Shown here: piece by piece, positions 53,402 to 61,561 of the stretch
How the letters are laid out: each line of letters opens with the position of its first letter
How positions within the stretch are numbered: position 1 is the stretch's first letter
Assembly: GCA_030428945.1 (NCBI GenBank)
Contig: JAUIEC010000002.1
Coordinates: 248,001 to 312,000 of the forward strand
DNA length: 64,000 nt
Source of the DNA: Phycisphaerae bacterium
GTDB lineage: Bacteria; Planctomycetota; Phycisphaerae; UBA1845; Fen-1342
Reading direction: 5' to 3'
The notes under the pieces: generated by a model
Told to the model about the DNA's origin: nothing
Databases searched by the model: none
The model's input: the letters and a program-made list of their open reading frames with translations, nothing else
Program-made: the position numbers and the translations under genes

Positions 53402-53804
53402 TCAAGACTCTCCTGCTTTCAGCGGTCAATCGGAGGCCGCGGGGGGCCTCCTGTGCCATGAGGTTGCGGGTTCAGTTGTCGCTTCGTGCATGCCCGTGGC
53501 ACGCCACGCGGCAACGATTACCTGAACAATCAATTCCCGTGCCAGAGCGGTGCGTTTCTGGTGGCAGTGGCGTAAGTTGTGTGATGAGAGGGGATAATGG
53601 TGTTTCGTGGTTCGTCCGAAGAGCCGGTCTCCGGTCTCGTTGCTGTCAAACTGGCAGCGCGACTGGCGGGGCACCGTCGAGGGCCGGCTGGCGGGAACGT
53701 CGGGCGGAGGCGGGGCGGGTCCGGAAACAGAGCCGCCCGCGGCCGCCGGGAAAGGCGACCACGGGCGTCTCGCTCTGGACCCTGGACCCTCCTGGGGGTC
53801 GGGA
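53402..53804. other. 403-base non-coding gap inside the groESL locus
   Basis: No gene recognised. On the minus strand it holds a sigma-54-like sequence (TGGCAC-GGGAA-TTGAT at 53544-53529) that lacks the required GC at -12, and direct copies of GCCACTGCCA-like sequence. Otherwise nothing identified. Confidence 0.4.
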
Positions 53805-54053
53805 TCAGTGAATCACGTCGACTCGGACGGCCGACAGTTCCTCGATCGACCCGCTGAGGGTCTCGATGCCGGCCTGGAATTCGAAGGCGCCGTCGATCAG
53901 TCGGGCGGAGTTGGCGATGAAGTCGATCTCGTCCGGATCGTCGGCGAAGCGAAGGCGGACGCAGGTCTGCCCGGCGTGGTGATTGACGGTTTCGATCGCC
54001 TGCCGGAGATGGAGTCCGACGTCGTTGTCCGAGTCGCTCTTGAGCTGATTCAT
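53805..54053 (-). CDS. Hypothetical 82-aa protein between groES and groEL
   Basis: Small acidic soluble protein of no recognised family; MNQLKSDSDNDVGLHLRQAI and FEFQAGIETLSGSIEELS suggest an alpha/beta mini-domain. Its ATG overlaps the groES stop (ATGA), so it is translated with groES and is likely real. The position raises a possible link to chaperonin function or its control, but nothing in the sequence demonstrates it. Confidence 0.7.
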   Translation of the reverse strand: MNQLKSDSDNDVGLHLRQAIETVNHHAGQTCVRLRFADDPDEIDFIANSARLIDGAFEFQAGIETLSGSIEELSAVRVDVIH

Positions 54054-54346
54054 TCGAGTACCGCCAGGATGTCGCTTTCGTCCATGATGATCATCTCTTC
54101 GCCGTCGACCTTGACCTCGGTCCCGGCGTAGCTGCTGAACAGAACCTGATCGCCCTGGTTGAGCTGCAGGGGCTGGCGGCTGCCGCTGTCGAGCAGGCGG
54201 CCGTCGCCGACGCTCATGACGGTGCCGCGGCGGGGCTTCTCCTTGGCCGAATCGGGCAGCACGATTCCGCCGGAGGTCTTTTCTTCGGCCTCGAGCCGCT
54301 GCACGAGGACCTTCTCACCCAGGGGACGAATCGAAACGCGCGGCAT
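54050..54346 (-). CDS. groES: Co-chaperonin GroES (Hsp10)
   Basis: Lid of the GroEL chamber (98 aa): RVSIRPLGEKVLVQRLEAEEKTSGGIVLPDSAKEKP contains the core strand and the mobile loop SGGIVLPD that docks onto GroEL, and the C-terminal half has DQVLFSSYAGTEVKVDGEE and the end DILAVLE. ATG 54346 has GAGGAG at the right distance. It overlaps the next gene by four bases. No CIRCE element (HrcA site) is visible upstream; a sigma-70-like promoter is proposed at 54373-54402. Confidence 0.96.
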   Translation of the reverse strand: MPRVSIRPLGEKVLVQRLEAEEKTSGGIVLPDSAKEKPRRGTVMSVGDGRLLDSGSRQPLQLNQGDQVLFSSYAGTEVKVDGEEMIIMDESDILAVLE

Positions 54347-54372
54347 AATCAGCGCTCCTCTGCGTAGCCACA

Positions 54373-54402
54373 ATGATTGCGACGGATGGGGTACTCCGTC
54401 AA
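54373..54402 (-). promoter_or_regulatory. Candidate sigma-70 promoter of groES
   Basis: Minus strand TTGACG (54402-54397), 18-base spacer, AATCAT (54378-54373), about 27 bases before the groES start. The -35 is five of six, the -10 four of six; tentative. Confidence 0.35.
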
Positions 54403-54490
54403 AACAAATCCTTGAAAGCGGTTAAGCATGCAAGAATGGTGCCACCTGCCCGCAGGCGGGGTGCGGCGAGGTCGCGCTGATTCCTAACTG

Positions 54491-54544
54491 CTGGCGGACT
54501 CGGCGTTTGCCGCCAGCGTCCCGCCCGGTCGTCGGGGGCGGGAC
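54491..54544. repeat. Two adjacent GC-rich inverted repeats between tpx and groES
   Basis: CTGGCGG...CCGCCAG (54491-54516) and GTCCCGCCC...GGGCGGGAC (54518-54544, nine-base loop) sit side by side. Neither is followed by a T-run, so a classical terminator is not clear; they may still end or attenuate transcription. Confidence 0.5.
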
Positions 54545-54591
54545 CGCTGTCAAAACGGCAGTGATGCTGGCAGATCCGGGCGGCGTGCGGA

Positions 54592-55098
54592 CTACAGCCC
54601 GCGGGCGCACGCCAGGACGGCGTCGTAGTCCGGGTGGTCGGCGATTTCGGGGACGTACTCAACGTACCGGAGCGTGTCGTCCGGTCCGACCACGAAGACG
54701 GCCCGGCAGTTGATCCCGACGCTCGGGATGTAGGTCCCGTACGCCTTGCCGAAGCCGCCGCCGAGGTGATCGCTGAAGACGGCCAGGTTGTCGGCCTTGA
54801 TCCCCTCGGCCCCGCAGAAGCGGGCCTGGGCCGGCGGCAGGTCGGCGCTGATCGTGCAGAAGCGAACGTTCTGCAGGCCGCTGGCCGCCTCGTAGAACTT
54901 CTTGGTCTGCATCGCGCAGACAGGGGTGTCGAGCGAGGGGACGACGCTGTAGACGCGGACCTGTCCGTTGAGTTCCGAGAGCGGCATGGTGTGCAGCAGG
55001 TCTTTCTTGATGACCGCGTCGGGGGCCTTGTCGCCGACCTTCAGTTCCGGTCCTTCGAGTTCGAGGGGGTTGCCCTTCAGGGTTGTCGTGCGTGCCAT
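54592..55098 (-). CDS. tpx: Thiol peroxidase (Tpx family peroxiredoxin)
   Basis: Atypical 2-Cys peroxiredoxin (168 aa) reducing lipid and hydrogen peroxides with thioredoxin. Peroxidatic Cys61 is in SLDTPVCAMQTKKF, resolving Cys95 in PAQARFCGAEGI, and the C-terminal EYVPEIADHPDYDAVL is typical. No signal peptide. Start at ATG 55098 (MARTTTLKGNPLELEG). It lies just downstream of the M3 peptidase gene on the same strand, with an intergenic pair of facing octamer arrays between them. Confidence 0.96.
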   Translation of the reverse strand: MARTTTLKGNPLELEGPELKVGDKAPDAVIKKDLLHTMPLSELNGQVRVYSVVPSLDTPVCAMQTKKFYEAASGLQNVRFCTISADLPPAQARFCGAEGIKADNLAVFSDHLGGGFGKAYGTYIPSVGINCRAVFVVGPDDTLRYVEYVPEIADHPDYDAVLACARGL

Positions 55099-55118
55099 GA
55101 CGCCTGTCTCCAGATTGG

Positions 55119-55249
55119 GTGAAAGAGTGAATGCGTGGAGGGTCAAAAGACTGAACGCGTGAAAGGGTGAAAGAGTGAAGGCCTGAAGCGGAGCGTCGCG
55201 GCGTGACGCCGGGCCCCGTTTTCACTCCTTCACTCCTTCACGTTTTCAC
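55119..55249. repeat. Facing GTGAA-type octamer arrays between M3 peptidase and tpx
   Basis: Plus strand 55119-55192: GTGAAAGA, GTGAATGC, GTGGAGGG, TCAAAAGA, CTGAACGC, GTGAAAGG, GTGAAAGA, GTGAAGGC, keeping a strict 8-base period. Minus strand 55249-55217: GTGAAAAC, GTGAAGGA, GTGAAGGA, GTGAAAAC, beginning five bases after the M3 stop. The two could pair into a long hairpin. Confidence 0.88.
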
Positions 55250-55253
55250 CGTC

Positions 55254-57269
55254 CTAGGGTTCCAGTCCGAGGGACTTGAGGAACGGTTCCATCCGCGGTT
55301 CGCGGCCGAGGTAGTCCTTGACCAGGTCGGCCGCGTCGAGCGTGCCGCCGCGGGCGAGGATCTTGTCGCGGTAGTACCGGCCGGCCTGGGGGTCGAGCAT
55401 GCCGAGTTCCTGGAAACGCTGGAACATGTCTTCGGCGAAGACCCGCGACCACATGTAGCCGTAGTATCCGGCCTGGTAGCCGACCAGGTGTCCGAAGCTG
55501 GCCTGGAAGTAGGTTTCGGGGACCGAATCATACAGTTCGATCTCGTCGAACAGTTCCAGGCCGACCTTGGTCGTGTCGACTTCGCCGCCGGGCGCGGTGT
55601 GGTAGGCCATGTCGACCAGTCCGTAGTAGAACTGGTGTTCGGCCAGCATGCCGCTGCCGAGGTTCTTGGCGGCGACCATGCCGTCGAGCATCTCCTGCGG
55701 CAGGGGTTCGCCGGTCTTGTAGTGACGGGCGAAGGTGCCGAGGACTTCGGCGTCCCAGACCCAGTGTTCGAACATCTGCGAGGGGGCTTCGACGAAGTCC
55801 CGGGCGACGTTGGTGCCGGAGAACTGGAACATCTGGGCCTTGCTGAGCAGCGTGTGCAGGCAGTGGCCGAATTCGTGGAAGAAGGTTTCGACCTCGTCGT
55901 GGGTCAGCAGGGCGGGCTTGTCGGCGGTCGGCTTGGTGAAGTTGCAGACCAGGGCGGCCACGGGCGTCTGGACCTTGTCGCCGGACCAGATCTTGTGCTG
56001 CCGCAGGCCCCACTGGGCGGCGTGTCCGTACTTGTTGTCGCGCGGGTGCAGGTCGAGGAAGAACTCGCCGATCCTGGTCCCGCTGTCGGCGTCGTAGACT
56101 TCGAACAGGCGGACGTCTTCGTGCCAGAGTTCCCAGCCGAGGTCGGCGGCCCGGTCGGTCGCTTCGCGGTACTCGAGTCCGTAGAGCGACTGGGTGATCG
56201 AGAAGAGGCCGTCGAAGACGCGGTCGAGCGGGAAGTACTCCTGGATCCTCTTGGCGTCGACGGCGTACTTGCTCTGGGCGAGGCGCTTCTCGTAGAACGA
56301 GTAGTCCCACGGGTGCAGCGTGGCCTCCGGGTTGCCGGTGTGGGCCCGCTTGGCGGCGACGAACTCGGCGTGGTCGAGCTTGGCCTTGCGGCGGACGAGC
56401 GGGCGGACCTTCTCGTAGAACTTCATCACTTCGGCCGCGCTCTTGGCCATCTTGACTTCGGTTTCGTAGTCGGCCGGGTGGGCGTAGTTCAGCAGTCCGG
56501 CCGCTTCGGCCCGCAGTTTCAGGATCTGTTCGAGCAGCTTGATGTTTTCTTTTCCGCCGCGGCGCTTGTAGGCGATCCAGGTCTTCTTGCGGCCGGTCTC
56601 GTTCTCGCAGTAGTCCTGCACGGGGATGAAGGACGGGTAGTCGAGGCCGACCAGGTAGATGCCGGCGGTCTGCGGCTGGGTGGCGAGCCAGTCGTCGCTC
56701 ATGCCGGCCAGTTCTTCGCGCGTCAGGGGGACGCGGGTTTCGTCTTCGCGGATGTTCTTTTCGAACTCGATGCCCAGTCGGGCGATTTCCTTCTGGATGG
56801 TGGTCAGCTTCTCGCGCTGGGCGGGGCTCAGTTCCATGCCGGCCCGGCGGTAGTCGCGGAGGGTGTGGGCCAGGGCCCGGGCGGGTTCGCCTTCGAGTTG
56901 CGGGTTGGTGTCGGCGTAGGCCCGGACGGCCTTGTAGAGGTCTTCGCGTTTCTGCAGGTCGATCAGGAAGTTGGTCGCGTCCTGTTCGGCCTGGGTTCCG
57001 CGGGCGCGGACCTCGGCGTCGGGGGAGACGTAGGCCAGGAACATGGTCATGTTGGTTTCGTTTTCGAGCGTGGCGAGCAGGTCATCGATGGCACCGATGG
57101 TGTTCTCGAAGTTCCGCTGACCGTCCGGGACGGCGAGGATCTCGTTGACGCGGGCCTCGGCATTCTGAAGCGCTTCGCGCACGGGCGACTCCTTCGGGAT
57201 CTGGGCGGCAGCGGTAGCGGTCGCGAGCAGAGTCGCGGCCAGCAGTCCGATTTGATGACGCATCTGCAT
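55254..57269 (-). CDS. M3 family metallopeptidase (oligopeptidase A/Dcp type), exported
   Basis: Zinc oligopeptidase (671 aa) with an N-terminal signal peptide (IGLLAATLLATATAAAQ), so probably periplasmic, unlike cytosolic E. coli OpdA. The catalytic motif is HEFGHCLHTLLS (near 465) with a downstream Glu in the same helix pair, and the flanking HDEVETFFHEFGH segment is characteristic; the substrate-binding region YYGYMWSRVFAEDMF is intact near the C-terminus. Length fits the family. AGGAGG lies ten bases before the ATG. Confidence 0.94.
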   Translation of the reverse strand: MQMRHQIGLLAATLLATATAAAQIPKESPVREALQNAEARVNEILAVPDGQRNFENTIGAIDDLLATLENETNMTMFLAYVSPDAEVRARGTQAEQDATNFLIDLQKREDLYKAVRAYADTNPQLEGEPARALAHTLRDYRRAGMELSPAQREKLTTIQKEIARLGIEFEKNIREDETRVPLTREELAGMSDDWLATQPQTAGIYLVGLDYPSFIPVQDYCENETGRKKTWIAYKRRGGKENIKLLEQILKLRAEAAGLLNYAHPADYETEVKMAKSAAEVMKFYEKVRPLVRRKAKLDHAEFVAAKRAHTGNPEATLHPWDYSFYEKRLAQSKYAVDAKRIQEYFPLDRVFDGLFSITQSLYGLEYREATDRAADLGWELWHEDVRLFEVYDADSGTRIGEFFLDLHPRDNKYGHAAQWGLRQHKIWSGDKVQTPVAALVCNFTKPTADKPALLTHDEVETFFHEFGHCLHTLLSKAQMFQFSGTNVARDFVEAPSQMFEHWVWDAEVLGTFARHYKTGEPLPQEMLDGMVAAKNLGSGMLAEHQFYYGLVDMAYHTAPGGEVDTTKVGLELFDEIELYDSVPETYFQASFGHLVGYQAGYYGYMWSRVFAEDMFQRFQELGMLDPQAGRYYRDKILARGGTLDAADLVKDYLGREPRMEPFLKSLGLEP

Positions 57270-57798
57270 GGAGATGCCCTCCTGGAAACGGTGTGCTCAT
57301 CACGAGCGCCGCTCGCCACGGCGCGGATCCGCATGGTATCGGCGGAGGGAGCGGGGGAGCAAGCGAGCCGGGCGGAGGGAGCGCGGGCACGAAGGAGCAG
57401 GGGAGCAGCAGAGCGAAGGAGCGAGGGAGCAGCAGAGCGAAGGAGCGAGGGCGCGTCGGAGTCGGCTGTCGCGCGGGAACATCAGCGGCGGCCGGTCGGG
57501 GGCGGGGCCGCACGCGGCGGCGTGGTTCGCCGACGCGCGGATCGCGCGACATGCCGTTTTTTCGAAAGTCTCGGGTGTTTGCCCGAATCCTGGCGCCCGG
57601 CGGCTGTGTTAGCATTGAAACTGGGGCGGGGGCGCCCCCGGGGGATCGTTGCGCGCATCGGGCGTTTCGCGTCGAGGCTCCCGGTCTGCGCGAACGTCGT
57701 CCGGCAACGCCGTAGGACCGCCGGGGCAAACGGGACGCACCGCCGGGAAACGTGCGGCCGCGATTACCCGGTACGTCCCAACGACCTCGCCACGGCTT
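57270..57798. other. 529-base intergenic region, mostly low-complexity repeat
   Basis: No gene supported. Bases 57349-57450 are a degenerate purine-rich array on the plus strand (GGGAGCGG, GGGAGCAA, AAGGAGCGAGGGAGCAGCAG in tandem duplicate), here antisense to both flanking genes and upstream of the M3 gene. The rest, 57451-57798, is GC-rich without recognised features. Confidence 0.65.
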
Positions 57799-58530
57799 TC
57801 AGCCCGTGCCCTGAACCCCGACCTCGGCACGCGCCCCGCGCATCCGCCAGTAGTTCGCCCCGAAACCTCGCCCCGGCCGAAAGCCCAGCTTGTCCCGAAA
57901 ATGCCGGTAGCCCATGTGCGTCAGGTACTTCACGCCGAAACGGCCGAAGTGCGGCCGCGCCGCCCGCAGCGCCACCCGGAAACCGTCAGCGCCCTCGAAC
58001 GCCGGCATCTCCTGCCAGGCCGGCGCCAACTGCCCGGCAATGTGCGTGTCCGCCCCGACATAGCCCGGCAGGTTGTGCCGGTCCGCGAACCGGGCCGCCC
58101 GCCGGTCCTGCCAGCCCAGCGGATTCTGGGCGTTGTGAATCTCGATCCCGTCCAGGTGCCCCAGCAGATCCTTCGTCCGCCGCAGCAGGCTCCCGCTGCA
58201 CAGACTCGCAAACGGGTGCGGCGCCAGCACCACGCCACCCTGGGCGTGAATCGCCTCGGCCGTGTCCAGCGCCGGCAGCCCGGCCGGAATCCCCTTTTCG
58301 AGGAACAGCCCGATCAGGTGCCCGTCCCGGGTCGAAATCTCGCTGCCGACGATCACCCGCACCCGCCCCAGGTCCCGGGCCCGCCGGGCACCGTCGATCG
58401 CGTCGTGGTCGGTAATGGCGATGCAGTCGAGCCCCTCACGCTCGGCCGCGTCCACGACCTGCTCGGGCGCGAAATTGGAATCGAACGAGTAGTTGGTGTG
58501 CAGATGAATCGCGATCCGCAGGTGCTGCAT
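57799..58530 (-). CDS. PHP domain metal-dependent phosphoesterase
   Basis: PHP-fold hydrolase (243 aa) like the stand-alone YciV/TrpH-type phosphoesterases. Metal ligands: [11 protein letters not shown] near the start, [31 protein letters not shown] and VGADTHIAG, covering the PHP motifs. Activity is probably on nucleotide 3',5'-bisphosphates or short oligonucleotides (inference from the family). ATG 58530 is preferred over GTG 58548 because AAGGGG precedes it. Divergent from acpP. Confidence 0.9.
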   Translation of the reverse strand: MQHLRIAIHLHTNYSFDSNFAPEQVVDAAEREGLDCIAITDHDAIDGARRARDLGRVRVIVGSEISTRDGHLIGLFLEKGIPAGLPALDTAEAIHAQGGVVLAPHPFASLCSGSLLRRTKDLLGHLDGIEIHNAQNPLGWQDRRAARFADRHNLPGYVGADTHIAGQLAPAWQEMPAFEGADGFRVALRAARPHFGRFGVKYLTHMGYRHFRDKLGFRPGRGFGANYWRMRGARAEVGVQGTG

Positions 58531-58847
58531 GTCTGGGTTCCCCTTCACGAGTGCCGGTAGAATGCGGGTTGACCGCCCCCCGGGACCGTCCGTCCCCCGG
58601 GCGACCGCACCCCGACCCCGCTAGGGTGCCATACGACCGCCCGGCCTGCCAAGTTCAGCCCTTTCCCTCGCGCCGGATAATCGGTGCCGCGGGCCGCTTG
58701 GCAAGGCTCCCGGCAGGGAGTAGTATCCGCGACAATCGGCTGCCGGAGAAGGCCCGGGGGGCGTGTAAGAGCCGCCCGGCTAGGCAGTTCGCCCTCGGGA
58801 CCGCGTGCGTTCCCGCTGGCCGCAAGCAACGTGTGGAGGAATGCGTT
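58531..58847. other. Divergent intergenic region upstream of acpP
   Basis: 317 bases without a gene. It contains the acpP promoter candidate at 58698 and, near 58580-58605, an inverted CCCCCCGGGACC/GTCCCCCGGG-type hairpin. Nothing else identified. Confidence 0.55.
58698..58726 (+). promoter_or_regulatory. Candidate sigma-70 promoter of acpP-fabF
   Basis: TTGGCA (58698-58703), 17-base spacer, TAGTAT (58721-58726); five of six and four of six matches. It lies about 120 bases upstream of acpP. Confidence 0.5.
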
Positions 58848-59096
58848 ATGCCCGACACCAGTGAGATTGAAGCGAAGGTCAAGAAGATCGTCGCGGACCA
58901 GATGGGTGTCGCCGAGGATGAGATTTCGCGCGAAACCTCGTTCGTCAATGACCTGAACGCCGACTCGCTCGATACGGTCGAACTGGTCATGGAATTCGAG
59001 GAACACTTCGACCTGAACATCCCCGACGAAGAAGCCGAGAAGATCCAGACCGTCGGACAGGCGATCGATCATATCTCGCAACACGCCGAAGGCTGA
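58848..59096 (+). CDS. acpP: Acyl carrier protein
   Basis: Carrier of growing acyl chains in fatty acid synthesis (82 aa). The phosphopantetheine site is Ser in [18 protein letters not shown], preceded by the conserved ETSFVNDL; the small acidic four-helix profile is typical. GGAGGAATG lies just upstream of ATG 58848. Followed 23 bases later by fabF, the usual order. Confidence 0.97.
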   Translation: MPDTSEIEAKVKKIVADQMGVAEDEISRETSFVNDLNADSLDTVELVMEFEEHFDLNIPDEEAEKIQTVGQAIDHISQHAEG

Positions 59097-59119
59097 GCGG
59101 CAGCGAGCGCGGACCTGAG

Positions 59120-60358
59120 ATGAGTCGTCGAGTCGTCGTTACAGGGATGGGGGCGGTTACCCCCCTCGGGGTGAGTGCAGGAGCGTTCTGGGACGGCCTG
59201 ATCACCGGCCGGTCCGGAATCGGTCCCGTCTCGCACTTCGACACGTCGCCCTTCGATGTCCGCTTCGGCGGCTTCTGCACCGACTTCGAACCCCGCAAAC
59301 ACTTCGACGTGCGGGCCATCAAGCGGATGGACCGCTTCGCCCAACTCGCCCTCGTCTCCGCCATCGAGGCCGCCGAACAGGCCGGCCTGACCGACGGACA
59401 GTTCGAACCGACCCGCGCCGGCGTCATCCTCGGCAACGGCATCGGCGGTCTGACCGAACTCGAAGACCAGCACAAACGACTGATCGAAAAAGGCCCCGGA
59501 CGCGTCAGCGCCTTCACCATCCCCAAGCTGATGGCAAACGCCGGCTCCGGACACATCTCGATCCACCTGAACCTCCAGGGCGTCAGCACCGCCGTCGCCA
59601 CCGCCTGCGCCTCGGCCGGAAACGCGATGGGCGACGCCTACCACACGATCCGCAACGACCTGGCCGACGTGATGATCACCGGCGGAACCGAAGCCGCCCT
59701 CACGCCGATCGGGCTGGCCGCCTTCGCCGCGATGAAGGCCCTCAGCACGCGGAACGACGACCCGACCCGCGCCTCGCGCCCGTTCGACCAGGACCGCGAC
59801 GGCTTCGTCCTCAGCGAAGGCGCCGGCGTCCTCGTCTTCGAAGAACTCGAGCACGCCCGCAAACGCGGCGCCCCCATCCTCTGCGAAGTGATCGGGTTCG
59901 GGACCACCGCCGACGCCGGCGACATGGTTCAGCCCGACGAACAGGGACGCGGCGCGGCCCGGGCCATGGAAATCGCCCTCCGCAGCGCCGCCATCAACCC
60001 CGACGCGGTGCAGTACATCAACGCCCACGGCACCAGCACCCCGCTCGGCGACGTGGCCGAAACCCGCGCGATCAAGAACGTCTTCGGCGACGCCGCCCGC
60101 AAACTCGCGGTCAGCAGCACGAAGAGCGCCACCGGGCACCTGCTCGGCGCCAGCGGCGGCGTCGAAGCCATCGCCTGCATCAAGGCCATCGAGAACAACA
60201 CGCTGCCGCCGACCATCAACCTCGATACGCCCGACGAACGCTGCGATCTCGACTACGTGCCGAATACCGCCCGCGACGCCAGGGTCGACGTTGCCATGTG
60301 CAACTCATTCGGGTTCGGCGGCCACAACGCGGCCGTCATCTTCCGCCGCTTCGCCTGA
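59120..60358 (+). CDS. fabF: 3-oxoacyl-ACP synthase II
   Basis: Condensing enzyme (412 aa) that elongates acyl-ACP with malonyl-ACP. The N-terminus [15 protein letters not shown] is typical; the catalytic triad is Cys in [17 protein letters not shown] (about 164), His in [13 protein letters not shown] (about 303) and His in [13 protein letters not shown] (about 338), with the GFGGHNA loop at the end. Forms an operon with acpP. Its last 54 bases overlap the 3' end of the convergent GT87-like gene. Confidence 0.97.
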   Translation: MSRRVVVTGMGAVTPLGVSAGAFWDGLITGRSGIGPVSHFDTSPFDVRFGGFCTDFEPRKHFDVRAIKRMDRFAQLALVSAIEAAEQAGLTDGQFEPTRAGVILGNGIGGLTELEDQHKRLIEKGPGRVSAFTIPKLMANAGSGHISIHLNLQGVSTAVATACASAGNAMGDAYHTIRNDLADVMITGGTEAALTPIGLAAFAAMKALSTRNDDPTRASRPFDQDRDGFVLSEGAGVLVFEELEHARKRGAPILCEVIGFGTTADAGDMVQPDEQGRGAARAMEIALRSAAINPDAVQYINAHGTSTPLGDVAETRAIKNVFGDAARKLAVSSTKSATGHLLGASGGVEAIACIKAIENNTLPPTINLDTPDERCDLDYVPNTARDARVDVAMCNSFGFGGHNAAVIFRRFA

Positions 60359-61561
60359 TCCGCTGACCAGCACGCAGATCCCCAGACCGACCAGCATGAA
60401 CCAGTGCACGCCGTAGCCGCGGGCGATCTCCGACGCCCAGCCTGCCATTCCCAGCACCCACAACGACAGCCCGACCCGGGCCGCGCCCGAACCACGTCCG
60501 CCTGAACCCGCCCGCCCGGCCAGCAGCAGCACGGCCGGGATCGCCCACACCAGGTAGTACGTCCGCAGCAGCGGGCCCAGCACCAGCATGCCCAGCAGCA
60601 CCAGGCTGGTCTCCTGCGGCAGGGCGTCGCGCGGGTCCCCGGGCGGCAGCGGCCGGCGCAGCACGAACGCACCCGCCAGCGCGAGGGCGGCCAGTCCGCC
60701 GAGTGCGATCCGTCGTGCGTCCGGCGGCGTCAGCTCCAGTGGCTGCCAGGGGGCCGGATGCGGGTGATCGGCGACGGTCGCGCGGGCAAGGATCGCGGGC
60801 AGCGACTGGTTGCGATGATCGATGAAGTGCTCGCGCAGGTCGGGGTCGGTCATCCCCCGGGCCGGAGCGCCGGCCACGTTGTGCTGCCACCACTGCCGAA
60901 AGTAGTCGCCTGTCGCGACCGGCCCGAAGACGATCAGGCACGGGAGCACCGTCAGCACGACGCCGCCGAGCAGGCAGGCCGCCGCCGCCCGCCAGCGGCG
61001 CTTCAGCACGAGCCACGGCAGGAACAGGCCGGGCAGCAGTTTCAGGATGATGGCGCCACCCAGCAGCAGCCCGCCGCGGGTCTCCCGATTGCGGTGCAGG
61101 GCCGCGGCCGCCGCGAGGACCAGGGCGAGAACGGGAAGCCCGAGCTGGTTGAACCGGGCGGACTCGAACAGCACGGGAATCGCCAGCAGCCAGCCGAACC
61201 ACGCGCCCGGAGGCAGCGACCAGCGCTTCAGCAGCCGCCAGCAGGCCAGCAGGCTCAGGACCTGCATCCCGGTCCACAGCAGCGCGGCGATCCGCACGCC
61301 CCCGCCCGCCAGGGGAGCCAGGGCCAGCGGCACGACCGGCAGGTAGAACGGCAACTGCCGGCGCAGCATGCGGTCGGGATTGTCGAGGTCCGGGTTCAGG
61401 GCGCCGTGCTGCCAGACATAGGCGGCGTCGGCGTAGAAGTGGTGGAAGTCGAACTTCTCACGCAGGGCTCGATCGAGGCTGACCACGGCGGTCAGGATCA
61501 GCAGGCCGGCCAGCACCGCGCGCGGCCAGGCACTCGGCGGCGTGTGGGCCGCGTCAGCCAT
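60305..61561 (-). CDS. DUF2029/GT87-like polyprenol-linked glycosyltransferase, copy 1
   Basis: Multi-pass membrane protein (418 aa) resembling the DUF2029 mannosyltransferase family (GT-C fold) known from mycobacteria. After the first helix comes the acidic loop [20 protein letters not shown], equivalent to the catalytic DFxxFY region, then [33 protein letters not shown], the conserved [25 protein letters not shown] and [16 protein letters not shown]. Predicted to transfer a sugar from a lipid donor on the outer side of the membrane. Its 5' end overlaps copy 2 by eight bases; its 3' end overlaps fabF. Confidence 0.82.
   Translation of the reverse strand: MADAAHTPPSAWPRAVLAGLLILTAVVSLDRALREKFDFHHFYADAAYVWQHGALNPDLDNPDRMLRRQLPFYLPVVPLALAPLAGGGVRIAALLWTGMQVLSLLACWRLLKRWSLPPGAWFGWLLAIPVLFESARFNQLGLPVLALVLAAAAALHRNRETRGGLLLGGAIILKLLPGLFLPWLVLKRRWRAAAACLLGGVVLTVLPCLIVFGPVATGDYFRQWWQHNVAGAPARGMTDPDLREHFIDHRNQSLPAILARATVADHPHPAPWQPLELTPPDARRIALGGLAALALAGAFVLRRPLPPGDPRDALPQETSLVLLGMLVLGPLLRTYYLVWAIPAVLLLAGRAGSGGRGSGAARVGLSLWVLGMAGWASEIARGYGVHWFMLVGLGICVLVSGSGEAAEDDGRVVAAEPE

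Noticed and set aside
53529..53544. Sigma-54-like TGGCAC-GGGAA-TTGAT upstream of groEL (minus strand), resembling the Hsp20 promoter
   Set aside because: The nearly invariant GC at -12 is GA here; one strong half is not enough in GC-rich DNA to call a promoter.
54347..54591. Possible CIRCE/HrcA operator before groES
   Set aside because: No TTAGCACTC-N9-GAGTGCTAA or near match was found in the region.
57609..57830. Short minus-strand frame between the PHP and M3 genes
   Set aside because: Low-complexity Arg/Pro/Ala translation without conserved motif and overlapping the PHP gene end.
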